The translations under genes were made by a program, and so were the position numbers. A stretch of DNA of 64,000 bases from JBBPYC01 sp038200275 (GTDB lineage Bacteria; Pseudomonadota; Gammaproteobacteria; Burkholderiales; Burkholderiaceae_C): positions 78,099-142,098 of the forward strand of contig JBBPYC010000002.1 in assembly GCA_038200275.1 (NCBI GenBank). Direction: 5' to 3'. The notes below the pieces were generated by a model, which ran no database searches, was not told where the DNA came from, and was given only the letters and a program-made list of their open reading frames with translations. Of this stretch, positions 1 through 8,663 are shown in pieces. Each line of letters opens with the position of its first letter. Position 1 is the stretch's first letter.

Positions 1-441
1 ACGCTGACTGGGGATGCCGTGGCGTGGGGTAGAACGCCTGGCCTTTGACCGCACCGCCGACCATGAGGTGATGGCTGCCCGAGCCGTGGTCTGACCCGTC
101 CCGGTTCGATGACAACGTGCGGCTGCAGCACCGTTTGGACAGCGCGCGAGTCGAGGCAGCATGGCTGGGCGAGCCGTGTCTTCAGCCGTAAGGGTTGTGA
201 CAAATGCCGCGGCGGCTTGAGCGAATCGGTGGTGCGCACCGAGCGTGCTCGGCCCCCATGTGATCGGTCGTTACCGAACTACCCACCAATGAACGTGTAT
301 GGCATGCAACGGTCTATTTGGTTTTGCTATGACGTGTCGTGGCCGCCCTGCGTCAAAGCGTCTGCCGCGAGGGTGAAACGGTTGCCTGGTTTGCCCGAAC
401 GCCGACGGAATCGCACATCCCGCGCCGAGCGCCGTGCCCAA
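1..441. other. Left edge, no confident gene
   Basis: I see no convincing gene here. Long open frames on the plus strand are antisense shadows of pyrF. A short frame at 14-94 (starts MPWRGVERLAFDRT, stop TGA at 92-94) has native-looking codon use and could be the last residues of a gene running in from the left. It would need a one-base shift near position 10 to stay open to the edge, so it is only a hint. Confidence 0.4.
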
Positions 442-1269
442 TCAGCTCAGTCGTGCCGCCTGCAACTCAGCGCGCGTGCGCTCGGCCTCGCGCCGCGCCG
501 CATCCGCAAAATCGGCCTCGGACGACGCATAAAGAATGGCGCGCGACGACGCCACCACGATCGGTGCATCGGGTCGCCAGCCGGCCTGCACGGTGGCCTT
601 TGCATCGCCGCCCTGCGCACCGATGCCGGGGATCAACAGCGGCAGTTGCGGTGCCAACGCGCGCACGCGCTCGATCTCCTGCGGATAGGTTGCGCCGACC
701 ACGAGTCCGAGCTGCCCGTTCGTGTTCCACGGGCCGCTGGCGAGTTTGGCGATCAACTCATACAGGCGCGGCTGGCCGGGTTCAGAAGCCAGCGTCTGGT
801 TCTGCAGATCGTCACCGCCCGGGTTCGATGTGCGGCACAGCAGGAAAGCGCCTTTGCCTTCGTATTTCAGATAGGGCTCGATCGAATCAAACCCCATGAA
901 CGGCGACAAGGTGACCGCGTCGGCCTGATAGCGCTCGAACACCTCACGGGCGTACTGCTCGGCGGTGGCGCCGATGTCGCCGCGCTTGGCGTCCAGGATC
1001 ACCGGCACGGCGGGTGCCACGTCGCGGATGTGCGCCAGCAACCGTTCGAGCTGGTCTTCCGCGCGGTGCGCGGCGAAGTAGGCGATCTGCGGCTTGAAGG
1101 CGATGGCAAGGTCATGGGTCGCATCGACGATGCGCGCACAAAAGTCGAAGATGTGCGCCGCATCGCCACGCATTTCATGTGGAAACTTCGCCGGATCGGG
1201 GTCGAGCCCGACGCAAAGCAGCGAACGGTTTTGCGTCTGGGCCGCGCGCAGCTTTTCGGTGAAGGTCAT
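442..1269 (-). CDS. pyrF: Orotidine 5'-phosphate decarboxylase (type 2 subfamily)
   Basis: Converts OMP to UMP and CO2, the last step of de novo pyrimidine synthesis, in the cytoplasm. The 275-residue product carries the signature LDAKRGDIG at residues 92-100, with the catalytic Asp-Lys-Asp set (D93, K95, D98), followed by TLSPFMGFDSIEPYL. These features and the length fit the longer type 2 enzymes rather than the ~235-residue E. coli type. An open frame continues upstream to 1605, but the family start MTFTEKLRAA is the ATG at 1269. The gene is monocistronic and divergent from the EamA transporter, with 43 bp between the two starts, so both promoters must lie close together or overlap the genes. 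Confidence 0.95.
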   Translation of the reverse strand: MTFTEKLRAAQTQNRSLLCVGLDPDPAKFPHEMRGDAAHIFDFCARIVDATHDLAIAFKPQIAYFAAHRAEDQLERLLAHIRDVAPAVPVILDAKRGDIGATAEQYAREVFERYQADAVTLSPFMGFDSIEPYLKYEGKGAFLLCRTSNPGGDDLQNQTLASEPGQPRLYELIAKLASGPWNTNGQLGLVVGATYPQEIERVRALAPQLPLLIPGIGAQGGDAKATVQAGWRPDAPIVVASSRAILYASSEADFADAARREAERTRAELQAARLS

Positions 1270-1312
1270 GTGCGCAATTCTATGAAGCGGCCATGAATCA
1301 AAATACGGCGCT

Positions 1313-2212
1313 ATGCCTTCCCTGACCCGCCAGCAACTCGGCCTTTTGATTGCGCTGACTCTGCTGTGGGGCATCAACTGGCCGATCATGAAGGCCGGCA
1401 TCACGGGCTTTCCCCCGCTGACGTTTCGCGCGCTCTCGATCTGGTTCGGGCTGCCGGTGCTGGCGCTTGGGCTCATCGTCATGAAGGTGCCGTTCGCGGT
1501 GCCGCGGGCCCGTTGGGCGGAACTGCTCTGGCTCACCGTCGGCAACCTGCTGGTCTGGCAGGTGCTGATCATCCTGGCGCTCACCCAGTTGTCCAGCGGG
1601 CGCACCGCAATTCTCGGCTACACGATGCCAATTTTCTCGGCCGTGATTGGTGCGCTCTGGTTCGGCGACACCTTGAAGCTCCGCGGCTGGCTTGGCGTGG
1701 CAGCAGCTGCCTTGGGCGTGCTGCTGCTACTCTGGTATGAGCTCGCAAACATGGCCGGGCGGCCGATCGGGGTGTTGCTCGCGTTGACCGGCGCGGCCGT
1801 CTGGGCACTCGGCACGCGCCAGTTGCGAATCAGCACGATTGGCCTGCCGACGATGACGATCGCCTTCTGGATGGTCGCGCTGACCGGCGTGGTGATTGCC
1901 GTGCTGGCGGTCGTCTTCGAACGCGATCAATGGCATACGCCCGGTCCCGCCAACCTGTTTGCGATCGGCTACAACGCCGTGCTGATCTTCGGCATTGCGC
2001 AGACTGCATGGTTGCTGCTGGCACGCGGGCTGCCGCCGCTCGCATCAACTTTGAGCGTGATGTTCATTCCGGTGCTCGGCGTGTTCAGTGGCGCTTGGTG
2101 GCTGGACGAGACACTGCACTGGCAGGACTGGGCTGCGGTGTCGCTGATGGTGGTGGCGATCGCTTCGGTGTTGCTGCCGACGCGGGCGCTGGTTGAGCCG
2201 AAAACACTATGA
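1313..2212 (+). CDS. EamA/DMT-family transporter
   Basis: Inner-membrane permease of the drug/metabolite transporter superfamily, 299 residues, the usual length. The sequence is almost entirely hydrophobic and reads as two tandem EamA repeats of about five helices each. The first begins LLWGINWPIMKAG, a typical EamA opening, and the second ends in a motif of the form VMFIPVLGVFSGAWWLDE, which matches the conserved P-x-x-(G/A)-x-x-x-G-x-x-x-L-x-E signature. The substrate cannot be told from sequence; family members export amino acids, nucleosides or other metabolites. The start is the ATG 43 bp from the divergent pyrF. Confidence 0.88.
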   Translation: MPSLTRQQLGLLIALTLLWGINWPIMKAGITGFPPLTFRALSIWFGLPVLALGLIVMKVPFAVPRARWAELLWLTVGNLLVWQVLIILALTQLSSGRTAILGYTMPIFSAVIGALWFGDTLKLRGWLGVAAAALGVLLLLWYELANMAGRPIGVLLALTGAAVWALGTRQLRISTIGLPTMTIAFWMVALTGVVIAVLAVVFERDQWHTPGPANLFAIGYNAVLIFGIAQTAWLLLARGLPPLASTLSVMFIPVLGVFSGAWWLDETLHWQDWAAVSLMVVAIASVLLPTRALVEPKTL

Positions 2213-2302
2213 AAATAGTAGCTAACTATGCAGCATTTTCCTGCGCCGATGCCTGTTTTCATCGAAAATTTCCGGCTGGACCGGCCTGCTGCGGCGGCTG
2301 AG

Positions 2303-2566
2303 ATGAGCGACGCAACTCGAACCGGCCTGCACGTGGATTCGTACGCCGCGCCTGCCTGCCCGGTTTGCACGCAGCCGAATCGATGTGCGCTCGCGCTGGC
2401 GGCCGCCACCGGTGATGTGCAGCCGGCGTGCTGGTGCAGCGCGGTTGCAATCGATCCGGCTCGGCTTGCCGCACCTGCTGCACGCGGTGCACCCTTGCGT
2501 TGTCTGTGCGCCGCCTGCGCAGGCACCGAAGCAATCCCTCCAACCAGCAAAGACCCGTCGCTGTGA
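2303..2566 (+). CDS. Cysteine-rich CWC family protein
   Basis: Small protein of about 87 residues with a Cys pattern: CPVC near the N-terminus, then NRCALA, then CWC in the middle, then CLCAAC near the C-terminus. This order matches the cysteine-rich CWC family, thought to bind a metal ion such as zinc; no function is established. An earlier in-frame ATG at 2228 would add 25 residues without family features, so I prefer 2303. The stop TGA at 2564-2566 overlaps the GTG start of the downstream DHA2 transporter (GTGA), which implies coupled translation and supports both the gene and the GTG start. Confidence 0.7.
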   Translation: MSDATRTGLHVDSYAAPACPVCTQPNRCALALAAATGDVQPACWCSAVAIDPARLAAPAARGAPLRCLCAACAGTEAIPPTSKDPSL

Positions 2567-4041
2567 CCGCTTCCGCCGCCAACACCTTCGACGCCCTGCA
2601 GGCGCGCCACGGCGAACGCTACCGCTGGCTGCTGCTGATCGCGGTGATGACCGGCACGATGGCGTCCATCATGTCGTCAACCATCGTGAACGTCGCGATC
2701 CCTGGCATGAGCCATTACTTCGTGCTGGACCAGAGCCGCGCGCAGTGGGTCACTTCCGGCTTCATGGTCGCGATGACGGTGGCGATGCTGACCACGCCGT
2801 CGTTGCTCACGCGCTTCGGCGCACGGCGCACGTACGTCGGCTCGATGCTGCTGCTGATGGCTGGGGGCATCGTCGGCGGGCTGGCCAATGCGTTTCCACT
2901 GGTGCTGGTCGCCCGCGTTACCGAGGGTCTGGCCGCAGGCGTGGTGCAGCCGATCCCCGCGCTCATCATCATGCGGTTGTTCAAGCCGGAGGAACAGGGC
3001 CGAGCCAGCGGCCTGTTCGGCATGGGCGTGGTGCTGGCGCCTGCCATCGGCCCGAGCATCGGCGGCGTGCTGGTCGACTGGTTCGGCTGGCGTTCCATCT
3101 TCTTCATGGTGGTGCCGTTCTGCTTTCTGTCGATCGCGATGGCGTATCGCTACGTGCCGGAGCTTGCCGCCGGCAAGCATGACGAGAAGCGCTTCGATTC
3201 CGTGGGGCTTGTGCTGGCCGCGGCAGGCATCCTGTGCCTGCTGAACGGGCTCGTCGAGCTGCATGGCACCGGCAGCGGCAGCGGCGTCGCCCTGGTGCCT
3301 GTCTTGCTGCTGGCAGCTGCCGCGCTGCTGCTCGCCTGCTTCATCGTCTGGCAGCGGCGGCTCGCACGCACCGGTGGCGACCCACTGATGAACCTCGCGG
3401 TATTCCGCACACGGCCGTTCACGATGGGTGGCATCGTCGCGATCATCTACGGCACCGCGCTGTTCGGCTCGACCTATCTGCTGCCGATCTACATGCTGCT
3501 CGGGCTGGGCTTGTCGGCGTCTTACGTGGGCACGATCCTGCTGCCGGCTGGGCTGGTGCTGGCGGTGGCGATCGCCGTCGTCGGGCGGCTTGCGGACCGG
3601 CACCCGACATGGATCCTGATCAGCATCGGCCTGGCGCTGTTGGCTGCCTCGTTCGCGCTGATGCCGACGGTAAAGCTTGACAGCACCATCTGGTTGATCG
3701 TGGCCTGGGCGGTGCTGGGACGACTGGGCCTGGGCTTCATCCTGCCGTCGCTGAACCTCGGGTCGCTGCGGCCGTTGCCCACCGATCTGCTGTCGCAAGG
3801 TTCCAGCGTGATCAACTTTCTGCGCATGCTGGGTGGCGCGGTCGGAGTCAGCCTGTGCGGCATCGTGCTGGAATGGCGCGTGGCGGTGCACGGCGTGTCA
3901 TTGACCGACGGCGCACCGAGCGCAGCCCGGCTGGCGGCATTCAACGAGACGTTTTTCATGCTGGCAGGCCTGTGCGTACTGGCCCTGATCGCTGCACTGC
4001 AATTGCGGCCCGCGCGACCGACTGTGCAGCCCTCTGACTGA
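2563..4041 (+). CDS. MFS transporter, DHA2 (EmrB/QacA) family
   Basis: Predicted proton-coupled exporter of 492 residues with about 14 membrane segments, the DHA2 layout. Visible family motifs are LLTRFGARRTYVGS (motif A-like loop after helix 2) and the Gly/Pro-rich GVVLAPAIGPSIGGVLVDWF (antiporter motif C) in helix 5. The open frame extends upstream to 2428, but those residues are Arg/Cys-rich, not hydrophobic, and lie inside the CWC gene in another frame. The GTG at 2563, overlapping the CWC stop, gives a normal N-terminus VTASAANTFDALQARH. No membrane-fusion or outer-membrane partner is adjacent, so the substrate is unknown. Confidence 0.88.
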   Translation: MTASAANTFDALQARHGERYRWLLLIAVMTGTMASIMSSTIVNVAIPGMSHYFVLDQSRAQWVTSGFMVAMTVAMLTTPSLLTRFGARRTYVGSMLLLMAGGIVGGLANAFPLVLVARVTEGLAAGVVQPIPALIIMRLFKPEEQGRASGLFGMGVVLAPAIGPSIGGVLVDWFGWRSIFFMVVPFCFLSIAMAYRYVPELAAGKHDEKRFDSVGLVLAAAGILCLLNGLVELHGTGSGSGVALVPVLLLAAAALLLACFIVWQRRLARTGGDPLMNLAVFRTRPFTMGGIVAIIYGTALFGSTYLLPIYMLLGLGLSASYVGTILLPAGLVLAVAIAVVGRLADRHPTWILISIGLALLAASFALMPTVKLDSTIWLIVAWAVLGRLGLGFILPSLNLGSLRPLPTDLLSQGSSVINFLRMLGGAVGVSLCGIVLEWRVAVHGVSLTDGAPSAARLAAFNETFFMLAGLCVLALIAALQLRPARPTVQPSD

Positions 4042-4073
4042 CATCAACCGACCCCACTGCTTCCACTACCACG

Positions 4074-4841
4074 ATGTGCCAATTGCTCGGAATGAATTGC
4101 AACACGCCGACCGACGCGATGTTCAGCTTTACCGGTTTTGCCGAACGCGGGGGCCGCACCGACCATCATGCGGACGGTTGGGGCATTGCATTCTTCGAAG
4201 GCCGCGGGCTGCGTCAATTCGTTGAGAACCAGCCGGCGTGCGACTCGGCGGTGGCCGAGTTGATCCGGCGCTATCCGATCAAGAGCAAGAACGTGATCTC
4301 GCACATCAGGAAGGCCACACAGGGCGTCGTGTCGCTCGAGAACTGCCACCCATTCGTGCGCGAGTTGTGGGGCCGCAACTGGGTGTTCGCGCACAACGGC
4401 GACTTGAAGGACTACGCGCCGCGCCTGCACGCGAACTTCCGCCCGGTCGGCAGCACCGATAGCGAACAGGCGTTTTGCTGGATCATGCAGGAACTGGCCA
4501 AATCGCATGCGGATACACCGACGGTTCAGGAGCTGACCACCACCCTGCGCGAACTGGTGCCGCGCATCTCCAGGCACGGCACCTTCAACTTCTTGCTGTC
4601 CAACGGTGAGGCGCTCTGGGCGCACGCAACGACGAACCTCTACAGCATCGAACGCAAGCACCCATTCAAGCACGCGACGCTGGCCGATGAGGAACTGTCA
4701 GTGAACTTCGCCGAGAAAGCGGGCTCGACCGATCGGGTCGCCGTCGTGGTGACCGCGCCGCTCACGAACAACGAAGAATGGACTGCGTTCGCGAGCGGTG
4801 AACTAAAGGTGTTCGTCGACGGCCAGGCTATGCCGGCCTGA
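4074..4841 (+). CDS. Class II glutamine amidotransferase, YafJ-like
   Basis: 255-residue Ntn-hydrolase-fold protein. It begins MCQLLGMNC, so Cys2 becomes the N-terminal nucleophile after Met removal. Further glutaminase-site motifs are HADGWGIAFFEG, HIRKATQG, NCHPF and FAHNGDL, in the order seen in class II amidotransferases of the GAT-2/YafJ group. There is no attached synthase domain, so it probably hydrolyses a gamma-glutamyl or related amide; the physiological substrate of this group is poorly defined. It follows the DHA2 transporter by 32 bp on the same strand and is convergent with the FAD oxidase, with only 6 bp between stops. Confidence 0.9.
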   Translation: MCQLLGMNCNTPTDAMFSFTGFAERGGRTDHHADGWGIAFFEGRGLRQFVENQPACDSAVAELIRRYPIKSKNVISHIRKATQGVVSLENCHPFVRELWGRNWVFAHNGDLKDYAPRLHANFRPVGSTDSEQAFCWIMQELAKSHADTPTVQELTTTLRELVPRISRHGTFNFLLSNGEALWAHATTNLYSIERKHPFKHATLADEELSVNFAEKAGSTDRVAVVVTAPLTNNEEWTAFASGELKVFVDGQAMPA

Positions 4842-4847
4842 GCAAGC

Positions 4848-6257
4848 TCACCGATTCGCGAGCACCTTGCCTGGGTTCATGATCCCGTTCGGATCCAGCG
4901 CAGACTTGATCGCGCGCATCAAGCCGAGCGCCGTCGGCGACTTGTAGTGCTCCAGGTCCGCCACCTTGGCGCGGCCGATGCCGTGTTCGGCCGACATCGA
5001 TCCACGTGCCGCGTCCACCGCGTCGTAGACGAACCGGTGCACGTCTTTTTCAAGTTTCAGGAATTCCATATCGGACAGACCCGCCGGTGGCTCGACGTTG
5101 TAGTGCAGGTTGCCGTCGCCCATATGGCCGAGGATCGTCATGCGCGTGCCCGCGAACCGACCGGTAATCGCGCGGCCGGTTTCCTCGACGAATGCGCCGA
5201 TGCGCGCGATCGGCAGCGAGATGTCGTGCTTGATGTTCTTGGGCTGGCTCAACGCAACGCGTTCGCGGATCAGCCAGAACTGCTTGGTCTGCGCGATCGA
5301 CTGTGCGATCGCGGCATCGCGCACGATGTCCTGTTCCAGCGCTGCGCCCATCAGCGCCTCGAAGCGCTCCACCGCATGCGCTTCGCTTTCCAGATCGGAC
5401 GATTCAAGCAGCACATGCCAAGGATGCGCTTCATTGAACACCTTGGGCGTATCGCCGAACTTCGCCTCCACCAATTGCACGCAGTACTGCGACATCAGTT
5501 CGAACGCAGTCAGCGATGCGCCGAGCATCTGCTGCGCAAGGCCCAGCAACCGCAATGCGTGATCCGGCGAGGCCAATGCGGCCCAGGCCGTGACCCGCGC
5601 GACCGGCTGCGGATACAGCTTCAACGTCGCGCCTGTGATCACGCCCAGCGTGCCTTCGGCGCCGATGTACAGGTCGCGCAGGTCATAGCCGGTGTTGTCC
5701 TTGCGCAGACCGCGCAAGTCATCCAGCACCTCGCCGGATGGCGTCACCACTTCCAGCCCCAGGCACAACTCACGCGTGTTGCCGTAGCGCAGCACGCCGG
5801 TGCCGCCCGCGTTGGTCGACAGGTTGCCGCCGATCTGGCAGGTGCCCTGTGCGCCGAGCGCGAGCGGAAACAACCGGCCAGCATCGTGTGCGACCTGCTG
5901 CAGCGTTTCCAGCACCACGCCCGCATCGACCGTCACCGTGTTGCCGATTGCATCGACCAAGCGCACCTGGTTCATGCGGGAGAGCGACAGGATCACCGCC
6001 GCACCCGAATCGTCCGGCGTGGCTGCACCCGTCATGTTGGTGTTGCCGCCCTGCGGAATCACCGGCACCTGATTCGCATTGCACCAGCGCAGCAGCGCGG
6101 CCACTTGCGCCGTCGACTCGGGCTGTACCACGCAGCGTGCGTTGCCGATGAAGCGTTTGTTCCAATCCTGCTCGAACGGCGCGAGCGTTTCGGCGTCGGT
6201 CAGGACACGGCCGACTTCGGTTGCAGGCGGCAGCAGTCTCTCAATGGTGTCGGACAT
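4848..6257 (-). CDS. FAD-binding oxidase, GlcD / D-2-hydroxyacid dehydrogenase type
   Basis: 469-residue flavoprotein that oxidises a 2-hydroxyacid (glycolate, D-lactate or D-2-hydroxyglutarate type). The N-terminal PCMH FAD domain has PVIPQGGNTNMTGAA and TDAGVVLETLQ-like strands around residues 65-130. The C-terminal FAD-oxidase domain carries GHMGDGNLHYNV and the closing SAEHGIGRAK motif. ATG at 6257 is preferred because AAAGG lies 9 nt upstream; a TTG at 6266 is also open. The start sits one base after the stop of the Bug receptor remnant, so the gene was once the distal gene of a transport/catabolic operon. Confidence 0.9.
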   Translation of the reverse strand: MSDTIERLLPPATEVGRVLTDAETLAPFEQDWNKRFIGNARCVVQPESTAQVAALLRWCNANQVPVIPQGGNTNMTGAATPDDSGAAVILSLSRMNQVRLVDAIGNTVTVDAGVVLETLQQVAHDAGRLFPLALGAQGTCQIGGNLSTNAGGTGVLRYGNTRELCLGLEVVTPSGEVLDDLRGLRKDNTGYDLRDLYIGAEGTLGVITGATLKLYPQPVARVTAWAALASPDHALRLLGLAQQMLGASLTAFELMSQYCVQLVEAKFGDTPKVFNEAHPWHVLLESSDLESEAHAVERFEALMGAALEQDIVRDAAIAQSIAQTKQFWLIRERVALSQPKNIKHDISLPIARIGAFVEETGRAITGRFAGTRMTILGHMGDGNLHYNVEPPAGLSDMEFLKLEKDVHRFVYDAVDAARGSMSAEHGIGRAKVADLEHYKSPTALGLMRAIKSALDPNGIMNPGKVLANR

Positions 6258-6258
6258 C

Positions 6259-6626
6259 TCATTCAACCTTTACGTTGGCTTCTTTGATCACACGCCTCCA
6301 GCGGTCACCGTCGCGCTTGACCATCGCATTCATCTCGGTGGGCGTTTTGCCGATCATCTCAAGACCCAGCAGTGCGAACTTCTCGCGCATCGCCGGCGAC
6401 TTGATGATCGCGGCCATTTCGCGCTGAAATTTTTCGATGATCGCAGGCGGCGTTTTGGCCGGGGCCAAGATCGCGAACCAGATATCACCGGCCAGTTGCG
6501 GCAAGCCCAGTTCGGCCACCGAAGGCAGGTCGGGCAACCGAGGCAGCCGCTTGTCGGCCATCGCGGCCAAAACCTTCCGCTTGCCCGACTTCACGGTGCC
6601 GAAGTTCGAGCCGATGATGTCTTGAA
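6259..6626 (-). pseudogene. Tripartite tricarboxylate transporter receptor (Bug/TctC) remnant, C-terminal third
   Basis: About 120 codons match only the C-terminal end of Bug-family periplasmic receptors: GTVKSGKRKVLA, KRLPRLPDLPSVAELGLP, WFAILAPAKTPPAIIEKF and RWRRVIKEANVKVE occur in the normal order. Intact family members are about 320 residues with a signal peptide, so roughly two thirds is missing. The open frame runs up to 6693 only because it reads an out-of-frame piece of a different gene. The stop TGA is one base from the ATG of the FAD oxidase, preserving the original operon spacing. Confidence 0.85.
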
Positions 6627-6755
6627 CAGCAGGCTTTGGTCGCGCGGATCCGATATCGCGCCTTCCGTGAACACAGAACCAGTCGCTATGCATTCGATCG
6701 CTGCATCGAGCGAAATCAAGGCATACGCAGCTTCTTGCAGGATTTCAACAGACAT
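6624..6755 (-). pseudogene. SMP-30/gluconolactonase N-terminal fragment
   Basis: The first ~44 codons of an SMP-30/gluconolactonase/LRE-type gene survive. From ATG at 6755 (GAGG about 10 nt upstream) the frame reads MSVEILQ, then IECIATGSVFTEG and DPRDQSLLF, matching the family's opening strand (I-E-x-I-A-T-G-x-x-F-T-E-G-P-x-x-x-P). Homology stops at about 6624, where the Bug receptor C-terminus begins in another frame. An intact enzyme is about 300 residues, so this is a truncated, non-functional stub. Confidence 0.65.
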
Positions 6756-7052
6756 CGAAGCCAGTCCTCTCACAAATTCAATCGCAGGTTGCAGATTGTT
6801 TCGACTGCAGCGGTTCGCCGAACAAGGAAATCGCCGCCTTCATTCTGCACGCGTCGCCCTTTTCAGTCAGTTACAGGATCTTTGTAGGAAAGGCCCGGTA
6901 GTGTGCGTCGGCGGTTCGCGCCAGCACGGCTTTCAGCGTCGAAACAGCGCCGTCACCGCATAGAGTGTTTCTCTGGCGCCCACCGTGTTGCGGCCAAATG
7001 GGCGGGTGCGTAGTGCACAGCCTTTCCAATTTTTTTGACGTAGGTAAAACCC

Positions 7053-8081
7053 ATGAGTCCAGTAGAACGAACCACGATTGTCAGCCCCGGTGCCGAAGTC
7101 GGCACCCGAGGCACTGCACCCCTGCTGCGGCGCATTTCCTGGGCCGCCGTGATCGCCGGCATGGTGATTGCGGTCGCCGTGCAGGTGGTTTTGAGCTTTC
7201 TGGGCACCGGCATTGGCATGGGCACCATCGATCCGATGCAGTACAGCACGCCCAGCGCGGGCGCGCTTGGCACCGGGGCGGGCATCTGGTGGGCCGTCAG
7301 CAGCATCGTGTCGCTGTTCGCAGGCGGCTGGGTTGCGGGCCACCTGGCCGGCTCGCCGGAGAAAAGCGATGCGGTGCTGCATGGTCTTTTGACCTGGGGC
7401 GTGGCCACGATCATTACCGTGTACCTGCTGGCGTCGTTGGTCGGCACTGTGGTGCGCGGCGGTGCCGCAGTGGTTGGCAAAACGGCTGAAGTGGCCGCTT
7501 CCGGGGTTGGCGCAGTCGCAGGAAAGGCAGCCGATGCGGCAGCCGACAAGATTGACTCGAGTGATTTCTCGCTCGACAACATCAAGGCGCAAGCGCAAAA
7601 ACTGCTTGCACAGACCGGCAAGCCGGCGCTGCAACCCAGTTCGGTGGCCAGCCAGGCATCGACGGCAGCTGATCAGTTGACCACTGCAGCATCGCAAGCG
7701 GGCGCGACAGGGAATCCTCCTGCAGAAGACTTGAGTGCGGTGCTGCAGCGCATCATCAGCGCTGGCAAGAACACGGTGGAGCAAGCCGATCGTGAAGCGC
7801 TCGTCAATGTGGTGGCTGCGCGCACCGGTTTGAGCAAGGCAGAAGCCGAGCAGCGTGCCGATGCGTGGATCAAGCAGTATCAAGAAGCGCGCGTCAAGTT
7901 GGCACAGGCAAAAGAGCAAGCGGAAGCCAAAGCACGTGAGGTGGCAGACGCTGCAGCCAAGGCGACTTCGAAGGCCGCACTTGGCGCTACTGTGGCGTTG
8001 ATTCTGGGCGCCATCGCAGCCGCATTTGGTGGTTTGCTGGCTCGTCGACGTTATTTCGGCGCTGCAGTGGTGCGTCGCTGA
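7053..8081 (+). CDS. Transmembrane protein of a stress-protein cluster, function unknown
   Basis: 342 residues. After a short cytoplasmic start, RRISWAAVIAGMVIAVAVQ begins a first membrane segment (about residues 26-50), followed by LGTGIGMGTIDP, a motif shared by a family of uncharacterised proteobacterial membrane proteins sometimes labelled PhnA-like. Two more hydrophobic segments lie near residues 75-95 and 115-137. Residues ~150-300 are Ala-rich and helical, with many Gln, Glu and Lys, and a last membrane helix ALGATVALILGAIAAAFGGLLA precedes an Arg-rich end. The gene lies 11 bp before a DUF2382 gene, with which it is probably co-transcribed. The 297 bp upstream contain no gene and should hold the promoter. 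Confidence 0.75.
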   Translation: MSPVERTTIVSPGAEVGTRGTAPLLRRISWAAVIAGMVIAVAVQVVLSFLGTGIGMGTIDPMQYSTPSAGALGTGAGIWWAVSSIVSLFAGGWVAGHLAGSPEKSDAVLHGLLTWGVATIITVYLLASLVGTVVRGGAAVVGKTAEVAASGVGAVAGKAADAAADKIDSSDFSLDNIKAQAQKLLAQTGKPALQPSSVASQASTAADQLTTAASQAGATGNPPAEDLSAVLQRIISAGKNTVEQADREALVNVVAARTGLSKAEAEQRADAWIKQYQEARVKLAQAKEQAEAKAREVADAAAKATSKAALGATVALILGAIAAAFGGLLARRRYFGAAVVRR

Positions 8082-8092
8082 AAGCACACGCC

Positions 8093-8554
8093 ATGAAAGA
8101 CCCGGTACCTCCTCAGGCAAGCAGCATGACTGTGCCCGTCGTTGAGCCGGCGCCAACGGTGCTGCCGTTGATCGAGGAGCGTTTCGACGTGGCGATCGAG
8201 CGAGTCGAGGCCGGTGCGTTGCGCGTGCGAATCGTGGTGGACGAGACAGTGCAAGGTGCCGAGGTCGATCTGATATCGACCGAAGTGCGCCCGACTGTGG
8301 TGCCTCGCGGTGTCGAAGTCGATGCACGGCGCGAGCCTTATCTCGACGGCGAAGAGCTGGTGGTGCCGGTGTATGAAGAACGCTCGGTGATCGTCAGCAA
8401 GCTGTTTTTGAAAGAAGAAGTGCGGCTTACCCGCATTCGTCACAAAGCGCGCCAAACGCTTCAGGTGCCTCTGCGACGCGAACGCGCGGTGGTGGAACGC
8501 CAGCAGCTGGACGGCTCTTGGCGGATTGAGCCAGATCTGCAGGCAGGCACTTAG
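8093..8554 (+). CDS. DUF2382 (YsnF/AvaK) domain protein, short form
   Basis: 153 residues made almost wholly of one YsnF/AvaK-type domain: LPLIEERFDVAIERVEAGALRV, then VVPVYEERSVIVSKLFLKEEV and LRRERAVVERQ. The family, found in stress-response loci of diverse bacteria, has repeated charged beta strands and no known activity. No signal peptide or membrane segment is visible. It is the second gene of a likely three-gene unit with the membrane protein before it and the longer DUF2382 protein after it (109 bp gap). Confidence 0.82.
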   Translation: MKDPVPPQASSMTVPVVEPAPTVLPLIEERFDVAIERVEAGALRVRIVVDETVQGAEVDLISTEVRPTVVPRGVEVDARREPYLDGEELVVPVYEERSVIVSKLFLKEEVRLTRIRHKARQTLQVPLRRERAVVERQQLDGSWRIEPDLQAGT

Positions 8555-8663
8555 GCTGCTGCTTTGAATGACTGAAGCAGTTGAGGGATTGAGCCGGATG
8601 CGATATGCATTCGAGGCAGCTTGAATCCCATTTCTATTTTTTAGCAAGCAAGGGGAATTTCTT

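Noticed and set aside
109..1296. 395-codon plus-strand frame
   Set aside because: Antisense to pyrF; Arg/His/Gln-rich composition typical of a shadow frame and no family match.
4947..6287. 446-codon plus-strand frame
   Set aside because: Antisense to the FAD oxidase; His/Arg/Gln-rich with no family features.
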